Of a DNA stretch of 64,000 nucleotides, positions 17,431 to 26,508 are shown in pieces. The stretch is taken from contig NZ_JADPFC010000001.1 of assembly GCF_015668195.1 (NCBI RefSeq), positions 930,001 through 994,000 on the forward strand. The letters are read 5' to 3'. The notes beneath the pieces are model-generated. The model did no database searches. It was not told the origin of the DNA and worked only from the letters and a program-made list of their open reading frames with translations. The stretch's first letter is position 1. Each line of letters opens with the position of its first letter. This DNA is from Romboutsia_C sp015668195. GTDB taxonomy: Bacteria > Bacillota > Clostridia > Peptostreptococcales > Peptostreptococcaceae. A program made the position numbers and the translations under genes.

Positions 17431-18672
17431 ATGAAGAAAGTAGAATTACTAGCACCAGCAGGTGACTTAGAAAGATTAAAAATAGCTTTTACTTATGGTG
17501 CAGATGCTGTTTATCTTGGTGGAGAAATATTTGGTATGAGATCGGCTGCTAAAAACTTTACTATAGAGCAAATGGCTGAAGGTGTAGAATTTGCACATGA
17601 AAGAGGAAAGAAAGTTTTCGTTACAATAAATATAATACCAAGAAATGAAGAGTTAGACCAATTAAAAGCATACTTATTAGAATTAGATAGAATAAATGTA
17701 GATGCAGTTATTGTAAGTGATCCTGGTATATTTACTATCGTTAAGGAAACAATACCTAACATGGAGATACACATTAGTACTCAAGCTAGTACAACGAATT
17801 CATTAGCATCAAACTTTTGGTATAAAGAAGGCGCCAAAAGAGTAGTTATGGCTAGAGAATTATCATTTAAGGAAATAAAAGAAATAAGAGACAATGCAGC
17901 TGAAGATATGGATATAGAAGCTTTTGTTCATGGAGCTATGTGTATGTCTTATTCAGGAAAATGTGTTATAAGTAATTATACAACAGGAAGAGATGCAAAC
18001 AGAGGTGCTTGTGCTCAACCTTGTAGATGGAAATATACTTTAGTTGATGAAGTTAATCCTGGTCAGTATGAAAAAGTTGCAGATGAGATAGATTCTTCAT
18101 TCTTCTTTAATTCAAAAGATTTATGTATGATAGAGTATATACCACAAATAATCGAAAGTGGTATAACAAGTTTAAAAATAGAAGGTAGAATGAAAACGGC
18201 GTATTATGTAGCTACTACTGTTAGAGCATATAGAATGGCACTTGATGAGTACTATAAAAACCCTAAGGAGTGGAAATTTAACCCTATGTGGCTGGAAGAA
18301 CTTAAAAAGGGAAGTCATAGAGATTATAGTACTGGATTTTATATTGATAGACCAAGTGAAAAAGCACACAACTATGAATCAGCTTCATATATAAGAAATT
18401 ACGACTTTATCGGAATAGTCAGAGATTATGAAGAAGAAACTGGCCTTTATATAGTAGAACAAAGAAATAAAATGAATGTATTAGATAAAATAGAGGTTAT
18501 AGGACCATTTAAAGAAACAATGGATGCGACAATTCTTGAAATGTATAATGAAGATGGTGAAGAAATAGAATCTGCTCCACATGCAAGACAAATTGTTAAA
18601 ATGAAGTTAGATGTTAAAGTAGACAAGGATTATATGTTAAGAAAACCAATTGTAAATATAAAAACAATTTAA
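17431..18672 (+). CDS. trhP: U32 peptidase-family tRNA hydroxylation protein (TrhP type)
   Basis: This 413-residue protein is a full-length U32-family member: LLAPAGDLERLKIA at the start, the Cys-bearing signature block (HGAMCMSYSGKC, then RGACAQPCRW) and KIEGRMKTAYYVA. In Bacillus and E. coli, relatives (TrhP/YegQ, YrrO) are needed to form 5-hydroxyuridine at wobble position 34 of tRNA; older annotations call it a collagenase-like peptidase. The four conserved Cys could hold an iron-sulfur cluster. A good site (AAGGAG) precedes ATG, and a possible folded leader lies at 17311-17360. A very long terminator follows. Confidence 0.88.
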   Translation: MKKVELLAPAGDLERLKIAFTYGADAVYLGGEIFGMRSAAKNFTIEQMAEGVEFAHERGKKVFVTINIIPRNEELDQLKAYLLELDRINVDAVIVSDPGIFTIVKETIPNMEIHISTQASTTNSLASNFWYKEGAKRVVMARELSFKEIKEIRDNAAEDMDIEAFVHGAMCMSYSGKCVISNYTTGRDANRGACAQPCRWKYTLVDEVNPGQYEKVADEIDSSFFFNSKDLCMIEYIPQIIESGITSLKIEGRMKTAYYVATTVRAYRMALDEYYKNPKEWKFNPMWLEELKKGSHRDYSTGFYIDRPSEKAHNYESASYIRNYDFIGIVRDYEEETGLYIVEQRNKMNVLDKIEVIGPFKETMDATILEMYNEDGEEIESAPHARQIVKMKLDVKVDKDYMLRKPIVNIKTI

Positions 18673-18732
18673 TAAAATGTAAATAAAAAGTCCTAGTATT
18701 AATTTATTAGGACTTTTTATTTACATTTTATT
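18671..18732 (+). terminator. Exceptionally long terminator hairpin after trhP
   Basis: A perfect 25-bp inverted repeat (AATAAAATGTAAATAAAAAG... on both arms) encloses a loop of about 10 bases. It begins at the trhP stop and is longer than the 10-15 bp usual in this window. Confidence 0.85.
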
Positions 18733-18865
18733 AAAAAACATATATTTAAGATTAAAGATGGAGTATATAGTAAAATTTTGTATTAAATTATATAAAGGGA
18801 ATGTAAATTATATAGTTGAATATATACTAAAACAATATTTATTTTTCAATAAGGAGAAAAATAGT

Positions 18866-19570
18866 ATGAAATTTATTAAAAAGTCTATTGTGATATATAT
18901 ACTTATAGTTTCATTTATAATATTTATATTTTCATCAAATAAAACAACATTTATTACAAAAAATACAAACTCATCAAATGAAAAAGTTAACGAAAATATT
19001 AAAATAAAGAGCTATGTTCTATCTAGTACTAAAGAAAAATTAAGTAAAGAAAATGTAAAAAACATAGAAAAAGATAGAGTCTCAAATATTGTCTATAAAA
19101 GAGAAGATATTACTATCGAAAGTGGAGTAAAAAAAGAAGAACTTGAAAATGTATTTAAAAATTATAAAGGTGCATCTAGTATGACTCATCTTTCTAAGGC
19201 ATTTGTTGATGCCGAGGAACTTTATGGTGTAAATGCATTTACAATGGCTGCTATAGTAGCTCTTGAAAGTGGATTTGCTACATCAAGGAGAGCTGTTGAA
19301 GATAATAATTTAACAGGATTTGAGGTCTATACAGATGAATCAAAGGGAAAGTTATTTTCTACTCAATATGAATCAGTCATATATACAGCTAAGCATCTTG
19401 CTAATAACTACCTTACAAAAGGAGCTATTTATTATGAAGGGGTATCTGTAGATGATGTACAGATACATTATTGTCCTGATGAAGGAAAAAATAAGGAATG
19501 GGAAGTAAAGGTAGATAAATTAGCTTCTGGATTCTTAGATGTATATAAAGAACTTTACGTAAATGAATAA
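18866..19570 (+). CDS. Exported N-acetylglucosaminidase (GH73 family)
   Basis: A signal/anchor segment (KSIVIYILIVSFIIFIFSS) leads into a lysine-rich spacer, then a glucosaminidase domain (about residues 95-230) with the catalytic Glu in VALESGFATSR and the NNLTGFEVY block. GH73 enzymes cut the GlcNAc-MurNAc bond of peptidoglycan, so this is a small membrane-bound or secreted autolysin. AAGGAG selects ATG 18866; an upstream frame start at 18758 would mask the signal peptide and lacks a site. It has no cell-wall-binding repeats. Confidence 0.87.
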   Translation: MKFIKKSIVIYILIVSFIIFIFSSNKTTFITKNTNSSNEKVNENIKIKSYVLSSTKEKLSKENVKNIEKDRVSNIVYKREDITIESGVKKEELENVFKNYKGASSMTHLSKAFVDAEELYGVNAFTMAAIVALESGFATSRRAVEDNNLTGFEVYTDESKGKLFSTQYESVIYTAKHLANNYLTKGAIYYEGVSVDDVQIHYCPDEGKNKEWEVKVDKLASGFLDVYKELYVNE

Positions 19571-19648
19571 AATATATCTAATGTATTAGCTTATAATAAT
19601 ATATATTAATCATAAGATATTATATATTTATAGATGGGAGGATGATTT

Positions 19649-20008
19649 ATGCAACATAAAAAGGTTGAGTATATAGAGATAACATCTAGAGAATTAGATA
19701 TATTAAAGCTTATAAATTTAGAACAATTTGATTTAAAAAAATGCTCTAAGCAATTTAATTTATCTTTAAATGAAATTTCACAATTAATATTAGATATTAG
19801 AAGAAAAGTAACAATAGCTATTATTGAAGATATTCCTATAAAAATAACTCAATGTGTGACAAAGGAAAAAGTAAATACTATTTGTAAATTTAGGTGTGCT
19901 ATTTGTGGAAGTATTTATACTATAGATTATACAAGTGAAGAAATAACATGTCCATTATGCTTTTCAAAAGAAGTCATGACAAATCAAGATGCTGGTTTCC
20001 TAAAATAA
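19649..20008 (+). CDS. HTH / zinc-ribbon protein, possible regulator
   Basis: This 119-residue protein begins with a sigma-70 region 4-like helix-turn-helix (ITSRELDILKLINLEQFDLK through LSLNEISQLI) and ends with a zinc ribbon (CAIC near 84 and CPLC near 102). The combination suggests a small DNA- or RNA-binding regulator, somewhat like DUF134 proteins. GGGAGGATG lies before the ATG. It follows the glucosaminidase gene by 78 bases with no clear terminator, so co-transcription is possible. Target unknown. Confidence 0.65.
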   Translation: MQHKKVEYIEITSRELDILKLINLEQFDLKKCSKQFNLSLNEISQLILDIRRKVTIAIIEDIPIKITQCVTKEKVNTICKFRCAICGSIYTIDYTSEEITCPLCFSKEVMTNQDAGFLK

Positions 20009-20022
20009 ATTAATTTAAAGTT

Positions 20023-20082
20023 AAAAAAATCTATGTAAAATACTTTATATTAATTATTATTATAAATAAGTATTTTACATAG
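20023..20082 (-). terminator. Terminator of the SDR gene (minus strand)
   Basis: A perfect 15-bp stem (CTATGTAAAATACTT and complement) is followed, read on the minus strand, by seven T. Confidence 0.88.
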
Positions 20083-20089
20083 AACACAT

Positions 20090-20830
20090 CTAATTTATTA
20101 CAAATCCACCATTAGAGCTTATAACTTGACCTGTTATAAAATTTGATTTTTCACTAGCTAAAAATAAAGCTAAATTAGCTATATCTAGAGGAGTACCCAG
20201 TCTTAACAATGGAGTTTCATTTTTTAGATCTTCAATAACATCTTCATGTATATCATTTAACATATCTGTTTGTATAATTCCAGGTGCTATAGCATTAACT
20301 TGAATATTAGAAGGCCCTAATTCTTTTGCTAGAGCTTTTGTCATACCTATGAGTGCAGCTTTCGATGTAGAATATGCTACTTCATATGATGCTCCAACCA
20401 TTCCCCATATAGAAGATATATTTATTATTTTACCGCTATGCTCATATAACATATACTTTACCGCAGATTTAGTAGTATAAAAAACACTATTTAAATTTGT
20501 ATTTATCATATTATTCCAATCTTCATTAGTTGTATCTGTAAACATCTTATAATCAGTTATACCAGCATTATTTATAAGTACATCAATTTTTTCAAAATTA
20601 CCGATACAAAACTTAACCATTGCATCTGCTTCTAAAGGATTTGATATATCTGCCTTATATAAAACTACTGAATACCCTTTTGATATTAGTTCATCGTAAA
20701 GTTCATTAGCTTCTTTTTCTGATTTATTATAATTAATTAATACATTATATTCATTTTCTGCAAATACTTTTGCCATTTCGCGACCGATGCCTCGAGAGGC
20801 ACCTGTTATTAATACTGTTTTCTTACTCAT
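20090..20830 (-). CDS. Short-chain dehydrogenase/reductase (FabG/YmfI-like)
   Basis: This 246-residue Rossmann enzyme has the full classical SDR set: TGASRGIG cofactor loop, NNAG, catalytic Ser in NISSIWG, YSTSK (Tyr and Lys) and the C-terminal GQVISSNGG. It may be a 3-oxoacyl-ACP reductase, or the YmfI-type reductase that acts on the elongation factor P modification in Firmicutes; the two cannot be told apart by eye. It is not in a fab operon here, which slightly favours the second. A terminator lies just downstream, and rluF is transcribed towards it from upstream with a 79-base gap. Confidence 0.85.
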   Translation of the reverse strand: MSKKTVLITGASRGIGREMAKVFAENEYNVLINYNKSEKEANELYDELISKGYSVVLYKADISNPLEADAMVKFCIGNFEKIDVLINNAGITDYKMFTDTTNEDWNNMINTNLNSVFYTTKSAVKYMLYEHSGKIINISSIWGMVGASYEVAYSTSKAALIGMTKALAKELGPSNIQVNAIAPGIIQTDMLNDIHEDVIEDLKNETPLLRLGTPLDIANLALFLASEKSNFITGQVISSNGGFVIN

Positions 20831-20909
20831 ATTTAGTTTTGACCTTTCTTAAATCTGTTTTATAAAGTAAAAAAATTTTATATAATTATAAAATACATAT
20901 ACCTACACT

Positions 20910-21614
20910 TTATAGCTTTTGTAAAATATTATCCATTTCTTTGCTTGTTAGTTTTCTCCATTTTCCAGTGGGTATTCCCTTTAATGTTAAATCCATTATC
21001 CTTACTCTTTTTAATTTTATAACATTATATCCAAATACTTCACACATTCTACGTATTTGTCTATTTAATCCTTGAGATAATATTATTTTAAATGTACGAT
21101 CATTTATCTTATTAACATGACATTTTTTAGTTACAACCCATTTATTATTAACGGGATTAAATATTTTAACCCCAGAACTCATTTTTTCTATAAATTTTTG
21201 ATTTATATTTTTATCAACTGTAACAACATATTCTTTTTCATGGTTATTTTCAGACCTTAATATTTTATTTACGATAGATCCATCATTTGTTAAAAGTATT
21301 AATCCTTCTGATGGCTTATCAAGCCTTCCAATAGGAAATATTCTTTCTGGATAGTTTATATAATCAATTATATTACCTTTAACATGACGTTCTGTTGTAC
21401 ATGTTATTCCAACAGGCTTATTTAATGCTATATATACATTATTTTTTTTAGGAATAATTCTTTTTCCATTAACCTTTACAATATCATTAACCTCAACAGA
21501 CTGACCTATTTTGGCTATTTTTCCATTTATAGAAACTTTTCCTTGTTGTATTAATTTATCAGCTTCTCTTCTAGAACACATTCCAGTAGAGCTAATGTAA
21601 TTGTTTAGCCTCAT
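20910..21614 (-). CDS. rluF: 23S rRNA pseudouridine synthase RluF
   Basis: This 234-residue protein has an N-terminal S4 RNA-binding domain (RLNNYISSTGMCSRREADKL) and the RsuA-family catalytic motif GRLDKPSEGLILLTNDG, with Asp the nucleophile. The QGLNRQIRRMCEVFGYNV tail and the RIMDLTLKGIPTGKWRKLT ending match RluF rather than RluB. RluF converts U2604 of 23S rRNA to pseudouridine. The start is backed by AGGAGAA just upstream. It is the second member of this family in the window, the other being the truncated gene at position 1. Confidence 0.88.
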   Translation of the reverse strand: MRLNNYISSTGMCSRREADKLIQQGKVSINGKIAKIGQSVEVNDIVKVNGKRIIPKKNNVYIALNKPVGITCTTERHVKGNIIDYINYPERIFPIGRLDKPSEGLILLTNDGSIVNKILRSENNHEKEYVVTVDKNINQKFIEKMSSGVKIFNPVNNKWVVTKKCHVNKINDRTFKIILSQGLNRQIRRMCEVFGYNVIKLKRVRIMDLTLKGIPTGKWRKLTSKEMDNILQKL

Positions 21615-22030
21615 ATCGTTCTCCTTTGTTTCTTAATTGTAAAACATCTTAAATAATACTTTTAAAGTATATTACAGTTGCATATGTTAATCAAGGTGTA
21701 AATGATGACTTAAGTGTGTTTGGTTTGTAAATTTAAAAAAAAGATGTTTCTTACCAGAAGTTAAAGAAATATTTAGAGTAAATATTAAATTTTATATATG
21801 TTAGTTAACTTTATGATAAATAATATTTATAAGTTCGCAATTGTTATATAATTCAAAATAATTTTATGATATTTTATATTAAATAATGGAGATATATTAT
21901 AAAAAATATATCAAGATGATCTAATAAAATTAACGAAAAATATAACAATTTATAAAATTTAATTGTAATCCATGAAATTAAACATAGGTTAAATATTTTG
22001 TTTTATTATATAGAAAAGTTTAAAATTAAT

Positions 22031-22076
22031 AAAAATAACTCTATTACATTCAATATATGTTATAGGGTTATTTTTA
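22031..22076 (+). terminator. Terminator-like hairpin upstream of the dynamin cassette
   Basis: An 11-13 bp stem (AAAATAACTCTAT/ATAGGGTTATTTT, one G-U) is followed by T. No intact upstream plus-strand gene remains for it to serve, so it may be left over from a lost gene, or it insulates the cassette. Confidence 0.6.
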
Positions 22077-22097
22077 TTAGAGAGAGAGTTCATAAAT

Positions 22098-22114
22098 TAT
22101 ATATATATATATAT
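22098..22114. repeat. (TA)8 microsatellite in the dynamin-operon promoter region
   Basis: Eight TA units lie 53-70 bases before the start codon, between a possible -35 (TTCATA, 22089) and -10 (TATAAA, 22117). The present spacing of 22 bases is longer than optimal; unit loss would shorten it. Confidence 0.55.
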
Positions 22115-22167
22115 CATATAAAATAAATATATTTGATATTATATAAAAATTATGAGGAGAAACTAAT

Positions 22168-24357
22168 ATGGCGCTAAATACCAATAGAATATTAGAACAG
22201 ATAGGATATTCAAGAGAAGAGTTTGCTAGAGAAATGAATTGGACATTAGATGAATTGTCAAAATATGAGAAGGGAGAATTAAAATTACCCGCAGAACAAC
22301 TTATAACAATTATACGTATAACTGATTTACAACCTAAAGATATTCAGATAGATGATAGTAAAGAAAAGTTTTTTAAAACAAAAATAAGTCCTAGAAATAC
22401 ATGGAAACCTTCGAGAATAACTCAAACTAGTCTACTTGAATATATAAAAGAAGGTATTGAGAATATTAATGAGACTACTTGTAAAACAGAATTAGAAAGA
22501 GTAAAAAATTGTATTAGCACCCTAAGAAAACCTAAAATTTCATTTGCAGGTCAGTCAGATGTAGGAAAAAGTACTTTAATTAATGCATTAATAGGATCTG
22601 AAAAAATGCCTGCAAAATGGACTCCAACAACTTCAATTGTAGTTCATATTAAACATATAAACGATAGGCCAGAGTTTATAAAAGATAATGTATGGATTTT
22701 TGGGAAAAATAATAATGAATTTTGGTCAGATGAAAAGTTAAATGATGAAGTATATTGTAAAAAGTTTTTGGTAGGCAAAGGTGATTATTCTTTGCTACAA
22801 ACTTATGGTACTCATCAATCAGAAAATAATAGAAATAAAGAAGCATTTTCAGCAGTTACATTTATAGAAAGTGATTTGCTTGAAACTTGTGATATATTGG
22901 ATTTACCAGGATTTGCAGCTAATTTAGAAGATGATGCGTTACATAAATTTAATACACAAGAAAATGAAACGGATATTCTTATTTACTTAAGTAGATCGAA
23001 TGGTTTTTTACAGGATAGGGACTTAGATTACTTAAACTTATGCTTAGACGCTTTAAGACCTATTGAAAGAAAAGGGGTAAATGATTTAGATAAATTAGAA
23101 AACTTATTTATTATAGCATCACAAAGTAAAGCAGTAGGTAATGGCAACTTTAAGGAGTTACAAGAAATACTAGATAGAAGATGTAATGCGTTCTGTAAAT
23201 TATTACGAATAGCATCTGAAGAAAATGGGGAAAAATCATTACTTTATAAAAGAAGCAAAATAACAGGATATGATTACACAAACAAGGACATTAGAGCAAG
23301 ATTTTTTACATACGAAAGAGATATAACAAGGTTATGTGAGAGATTTAATAAATCATTTCAAAAAACAGCAGAAAAATTATCACAAAGTATCTATAAAGAT
23401 TTTTCACAAAAGCTAGGTGCTATTTATGGCAGTTCAATAGAAACTATTAAATCTAAGATTAATGAATATAAATTAATAATGGAAGAAAGAGAAAAATATA
23501 TTAAATTACTAACAGCGATTAAAGAAAATGAGCCATTGAGAAAGTCACAACAAGATGAATCAAATAAAAAAGTCTTTTTTGAAATTACTAATCTTAATAC
23601 TTCAACAAAACAAGAAATACAAACTATTTATGATGAATTTATGAATGTAGAAAGTTTGATAACATTAATAGATAAAAATAATTATAAAAATAATAAAAGT
23701 GATAAAGAGCAATTTAGCTCACTAGTATCAAAAATATTAAAGGATAGAATACAACTTGTTATAGAAAATAAGTCCAATGATTTTTCTAAAATTCTAGATG
23801 AATATTTAAAAGAGTATGATAATAGATTTAAGAAGTTACTAAATTTAGGTTTAGAAAAAGATATTGACTTAAACTTTGATACAGTAACATTATTTGCTAC
23901 AAGTATAGCAAGTATTGGTGTAGCAGGTGCCGCAGGGATTTGGCTAACAACATCATTTACATCAATGATAGTGACATCATTGGGGGCTTATGCAGGTTTA
24001 GGTTCTATAATAGCATTTGGTGGTGTTATAACTATTGCGGTAGGGGCTGTAATAGCGGCTGTAATATCCGCTTTGAGGATTTTTTCATGGAAGAAAGATT
24101 TATGTGAGGCGATAATCAATTCATACAAATCAGAAGAATATATAACAAAGATATTTTCAGAAGTTGATAAATATTGGAATGATACTAAAAAAGCATTTGA
24201 GTTATCTGTTAAGCATATAGAAGATGAATGGAATAAGAAAATAAATGAGTATGAAAATTTAGCAGATGAAGAAAATTTATCACAATTAGAAAATAATTTA
24301 AAAGATGCTAGGGATGGATTAGATTTTTTTATGAACATGCCTTTAGTAAAAAGTTAA
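22168..24357 (+). CDS. HTH-dynamin-like GTPase fusion, membrane-associated
   Basis: This 729-residue protein starts with an Xre-like helix-turn-helix (about 1-60), then a dynamin-type GTPase: G1 GQSDVGKS (128-135), G2 Thr in TPTTS (153-157), G3 DLPG (245-248), and ASQSKA where NKxD would be expected for G4. Helical stalk-like sequence follows (about 370-570), then a Gly/Ala-rich membrane hairpin (575-640) and a coiled-coil tail. The layout matches bacterial dynamin-like proteins that bind and remodel membranes on GTP hydrolysis; the HTH fusion is unusual. GAGGAG precedes ATG 22168. It heads a three-gene plus-strand run ending in an HNH nuclease, and a defence role is inferred. Confidence 0.8.
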   Translation: MALNTNRILEQIGYSREEFAREMNWTLDELSKYEKGELKLPAEQLITIIRITDLQPKDIQIDDSKEKFFKTKISPRNTWKPSRITQTSLLEYIKEGIENINETTCKTELERVKNCISTLRKPKISFAGQSDVGKSTLINALIGSEKMPAKWTPTTSIVVHIKHINDRPEFIKDNVWIFGKNNNEFWSDEKLNDEVYCKKFLVGKGDYSLLQTYGTHQSENNRNKEAFSAVTFIESDLLETCDILDLPGFAANLEDDALHKFNTQENETDILIYLSRSNGFLQDRDLDYLNLCLDALRPIERKGVNDLDKLENLFIIASQSKAVGNGNFKELQEILDRRCNAFCKLLRIASEENGEKSLLYKRSKITGYDYTNKDIRARFFTYERDITRLCERFNKSFQKTAEKLSQSIYKDFSQKLGAIYGSSIETIKSKINEYKLIMEEREKYIKLLTAIKENEPLRKSQQDESNKKVFFEITNLNTSTKQEIQTIYDEFMNVESLITLIDKNNYKNNKSDKEQFSSLVSKILKDRIQLVIENKSNDFSKILDEYLKEYDNRFKKLLNLGLEKDIDLNFDTVTLFATSIASIGVAGAAGIWLTTSFTSMIVTSLGAYAGLGSIIAFGGVITIAVGAVIAAVISALRIFSWKKDLCEAIINSYKSEEYITKIFSEVDKYWNDTKKAFELSVKHIEDEWNKKINEYENLADEENLSQLENNLKDARDGLDFFMNMPLVKS

Positions 24358-24413
24358 CGATGGTCTATAGAAATATAATTAATAAAATTAAATTAAATGT
24401 ATAGAGGTATATG

Positions 24414-25250
24414 ATGGATATAAATAATAGTTTTTATAAATACTTAAAAGAAAAAAATAATGTATTTGATGCATATACAGTAATAAAAAATTATTTTAGT
24501 AAAGATACTTCAAATGAGATATATTTTAGTAATTATATTGAAAGTGCATTAACATTAGCTCAATTAGATATTGATTTTAATGATAGAAAACAATATATCT
24601 ATGAATGTAATAATGCGTTAGCTGTTTTCTCAGAGTCTGTAGAAATGAATGAAGAAACATTGAACACAATTAAAAATACAAAAATGATATTGCAAGAAAC
24701 CTTTAATAATATTTGTAGTGAAGAAGATAAATTTTACTCTAAAAATGAGATAAAGATTCAAAATGAAAATACTAAGTTATTAGATAAATTATCAAATATC
24801 AAGTTAGGAATATCAAATGCAAAAACACAGCTAGAGATGGACAAATTATTAGCTAAAGTTGTAGAAATTGAGAATTGCTTAAATAAAGATTATTTTACTT
24901 TAGAACAAAATGAAATTTATGAAACGCTTACGAAACACTATTCTAATACGATTTCTAGTAAAATGGAAGAATTAAATAAAAATATATTATTAGAAATGAA
25001 TAAAAAAGCTGTTAAAAGTTTTAAAGAAGCATTTGATAGTTTTACAAAGAAAAAATCATTGTATAAAGATACAGAATCAAATTTAAAGGCGTTAGTAGTA
25101 AGTAAATTATTTCCTTATGATTCAAGTAAGTTATTTAACGAAACTTTAATATACTATAATCATGTTTATGCACTAATTTTTCAAGAAGTCAGTGATGAAC
25201 TAAAATTTAAACTGACAGAATGGTCTATTCAGACTACAAAAATAAAGTAG
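24414..25250 (+). CDS. Helical protein of unknown function in the dynamin/HNH cassette
   Basis: I do not recognise this 278-residue protein. It is predicted mostly alpha-helical, with charged heptad-like stretches around 110-150 and 170-215, no Cys-rich motif and no membrane segment. AGAGGT fits ATG 24414 better than the adjoining ATG 24411. It lies 56 bases after the GTPase and 13 bases before the HNH gene, so it is surely part of the same operon. Dynamin-like proteins often come with helical partners of similar size; an adaptor role between GTPase and nuclease is a guess. Confidence 0.75.
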   Translation: MDINNSFYKYLKEKNNVFDAYTVIKNYFSKDTSNEIYFSNYIESALTLAQLDIDFNDRKQYIYECNNALAVFSESVEMNEETLNTIKNTKMILQETFNNICSEEDKFYSKNEIKIQNENTKLLDKLSNIKLGISNAKTQLEMDKLLAKVVEIENCLNKDYFTLEQNEIYETLTKHYSNTISSKMEELNKNILLEMNKKAVKSFKEAFDSFTKKKSLYKDTESNLKALVVSKLFPYDSSKLFNETLIYYNHVYALIFQEVSDELKFKLTEWSIQTTKIK

Positions 25251-25263
25251 GTGGTATATTTTT

Positions 25264-26508
25264 ATGATTAGTAAACAAAAAACTATTTCTTATGTATCCC
25301 ATTTACAAAGAGACGATAACAATAAAATTAAAACAATAAATCATAGAGTTAGAAATTCTATTGTAAATACAATAGAAGAATCAATGAAACAAAATAATAA
25401 AACTATATATAAACATATATATAGTAAAGATCAAGATAATAATACCAAAGTAAACTATATAAAAAGATATTCTATAGATTCACCTATAATTGCACCCACT
25501 ACATTTAGAACTAGGACTATAACAGAATCTTTTAATAGTGAGTTATCAAGCTTTCATGATCAATTTAAATCAATGAATAAAACAACAGGAAGTAGAAATT
25601 TAGGAGTTAGTAATGCGTGGAAATATGAATATGCCGAGGTTAAAATGGGTGGAGAAGGTACTCGTAATTGGACCAATGAACAAAAGATTGAATTGCTTGA
25701 AAATGGTAAAGTAAAGTATATGGAAGGTCATCATATAAATAATGTTTCTCACCATGCTGAACAACAATCTAATCCTAACAATATTAAATTTTTGAACAGA
25801 GAAGAGCACCTATTAGAGCACCATGGTGATTTCAGAAATGAAACTAAAGGTAAAATGTATGATAGAGATCAAAGGTTAATAAAAGTTAATTCAAAAAGAG
25901 TAATAAAAAATGAAATATACGGATTAGGAACAGCTGCAGCAATTGGACTTGGAATAGGATTTACAATTGGATTCTTAGTATCATTATCTCAAAATGATTT
26001 AAATCCAAATAGTATAAAATATGCTTTCATAACAGGAACTAAATCAGGTATTGAAAGCTCTGCAATGGCAATGGGAGGACATATAATAGGAAGAAGTATA
26101 GGTTCAGTAGCTAGCGACACCTTAACATCATGCGTTATAGGATGCTTAGGTAAAAATATTGCTGAGGAAACATTAAATAATATTTATAAAATGTGTAATA
26201 TAGGAGTTGTTGGAACTTTAAGTATAGCGATATTTTCAATTTATCAATTTACAAAAATGAAAATGATGGGATTATCAACAAAGGAATGTTTAATAAGAAC
26301 AGGAAAGTCGGTAGGATTATCTTTTTCAGTATTAATTTTATCTATTGTAGCCCAAGGTATATATGGTGGATCAATAGGCGTCATAGTATCAGTTGTTGCG
26401 GGTATAATCATGACAGGAAAAATACTAAAAAAAGAGATTAAAACTAGAGAGATAGCTAAGAAAATAACTACTTATAGTATATCGCTTACAGAACCACTTT
26501 TTGCATAA
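25264..26508 (+). CDS. HNH-nuclease-domain protein with C-terminal membrane segments
   Basis: This 414-residue protein has a polar N-terminus (1-130), then an HNH/GHH-type nuclease domain (about 133-191): EGHHINNV (His156, His157), NPNNIKFLNREEH (His182) and LEHHGDFRN. The C-terminal half (about 220-395) has several hydrophobic, glycine-rich segments predicted to lie in the membrane. Such HNH domains cut DNA non-specifically in phage-defence effectors and polymorphic toxins; here a membrane module replaces a secretion leader. The site AGGTGG before ATG and the 13-base gap show it is the third gene of the dynamin operon. No immunity gene is visible next to it. Confidence 0.78.
   Translation: MISKQKTISYVSHLQRDDNNKIKTINHRVRNSIVNTIEESMKQNNKTIYKHIYSKDQDNNTKVNYIKRYSIDSPIIAPTTFRTRTITESFNSELSSFHDQFKSMNKTTGSRNLGVSNAWKYEYAEVKMGGEGTRNWTNEQKIELLENGKVKYMEGHHINNVSHHAEQQSNPNNIKFLNREEHLLEHHGDFRNETKGKMYDRDQRLIKVNSKRVIKNEIYGLGTAAAIGLGIGFTIGFLVSLSQNDLNPNSIKYAFITGTKSGIESSAMAMGGHIIGRSIGSVASDTLTSCVIGCLGKNIAEETLNNIYKMCNIGVVGTLSIAIFSIYQFTKMKMMGLSTKECLIRTGKSVGLSFSVLILSIVAQGIYGGSIGVIVSVVAGIIMTGKILKKEIKTREIAKKITTYSISLTEPLFA

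Larger units (their letters stand above)
21615..22167 (+). other. Intergenic region upstream of the dynamin cassette
   Basis: This 553-base AT-rich stretch holds no intact gene. It contains a possible tiny coding relic near 21886, a terminator-like hairpin at 22031-22076, and a (TA)n tract at 22098-22114. The promoter of the next operon must lie in the last 100 bases. Confidence 0.6.

Noticed and set aside
21886..21958. A possible coding relic (MEIYYKKY, then QDDLIKLTKN in another frame)
   Set aside because: Only about 25 codons, with a frame change at an A run; too short and AT-rich to separate from chance.
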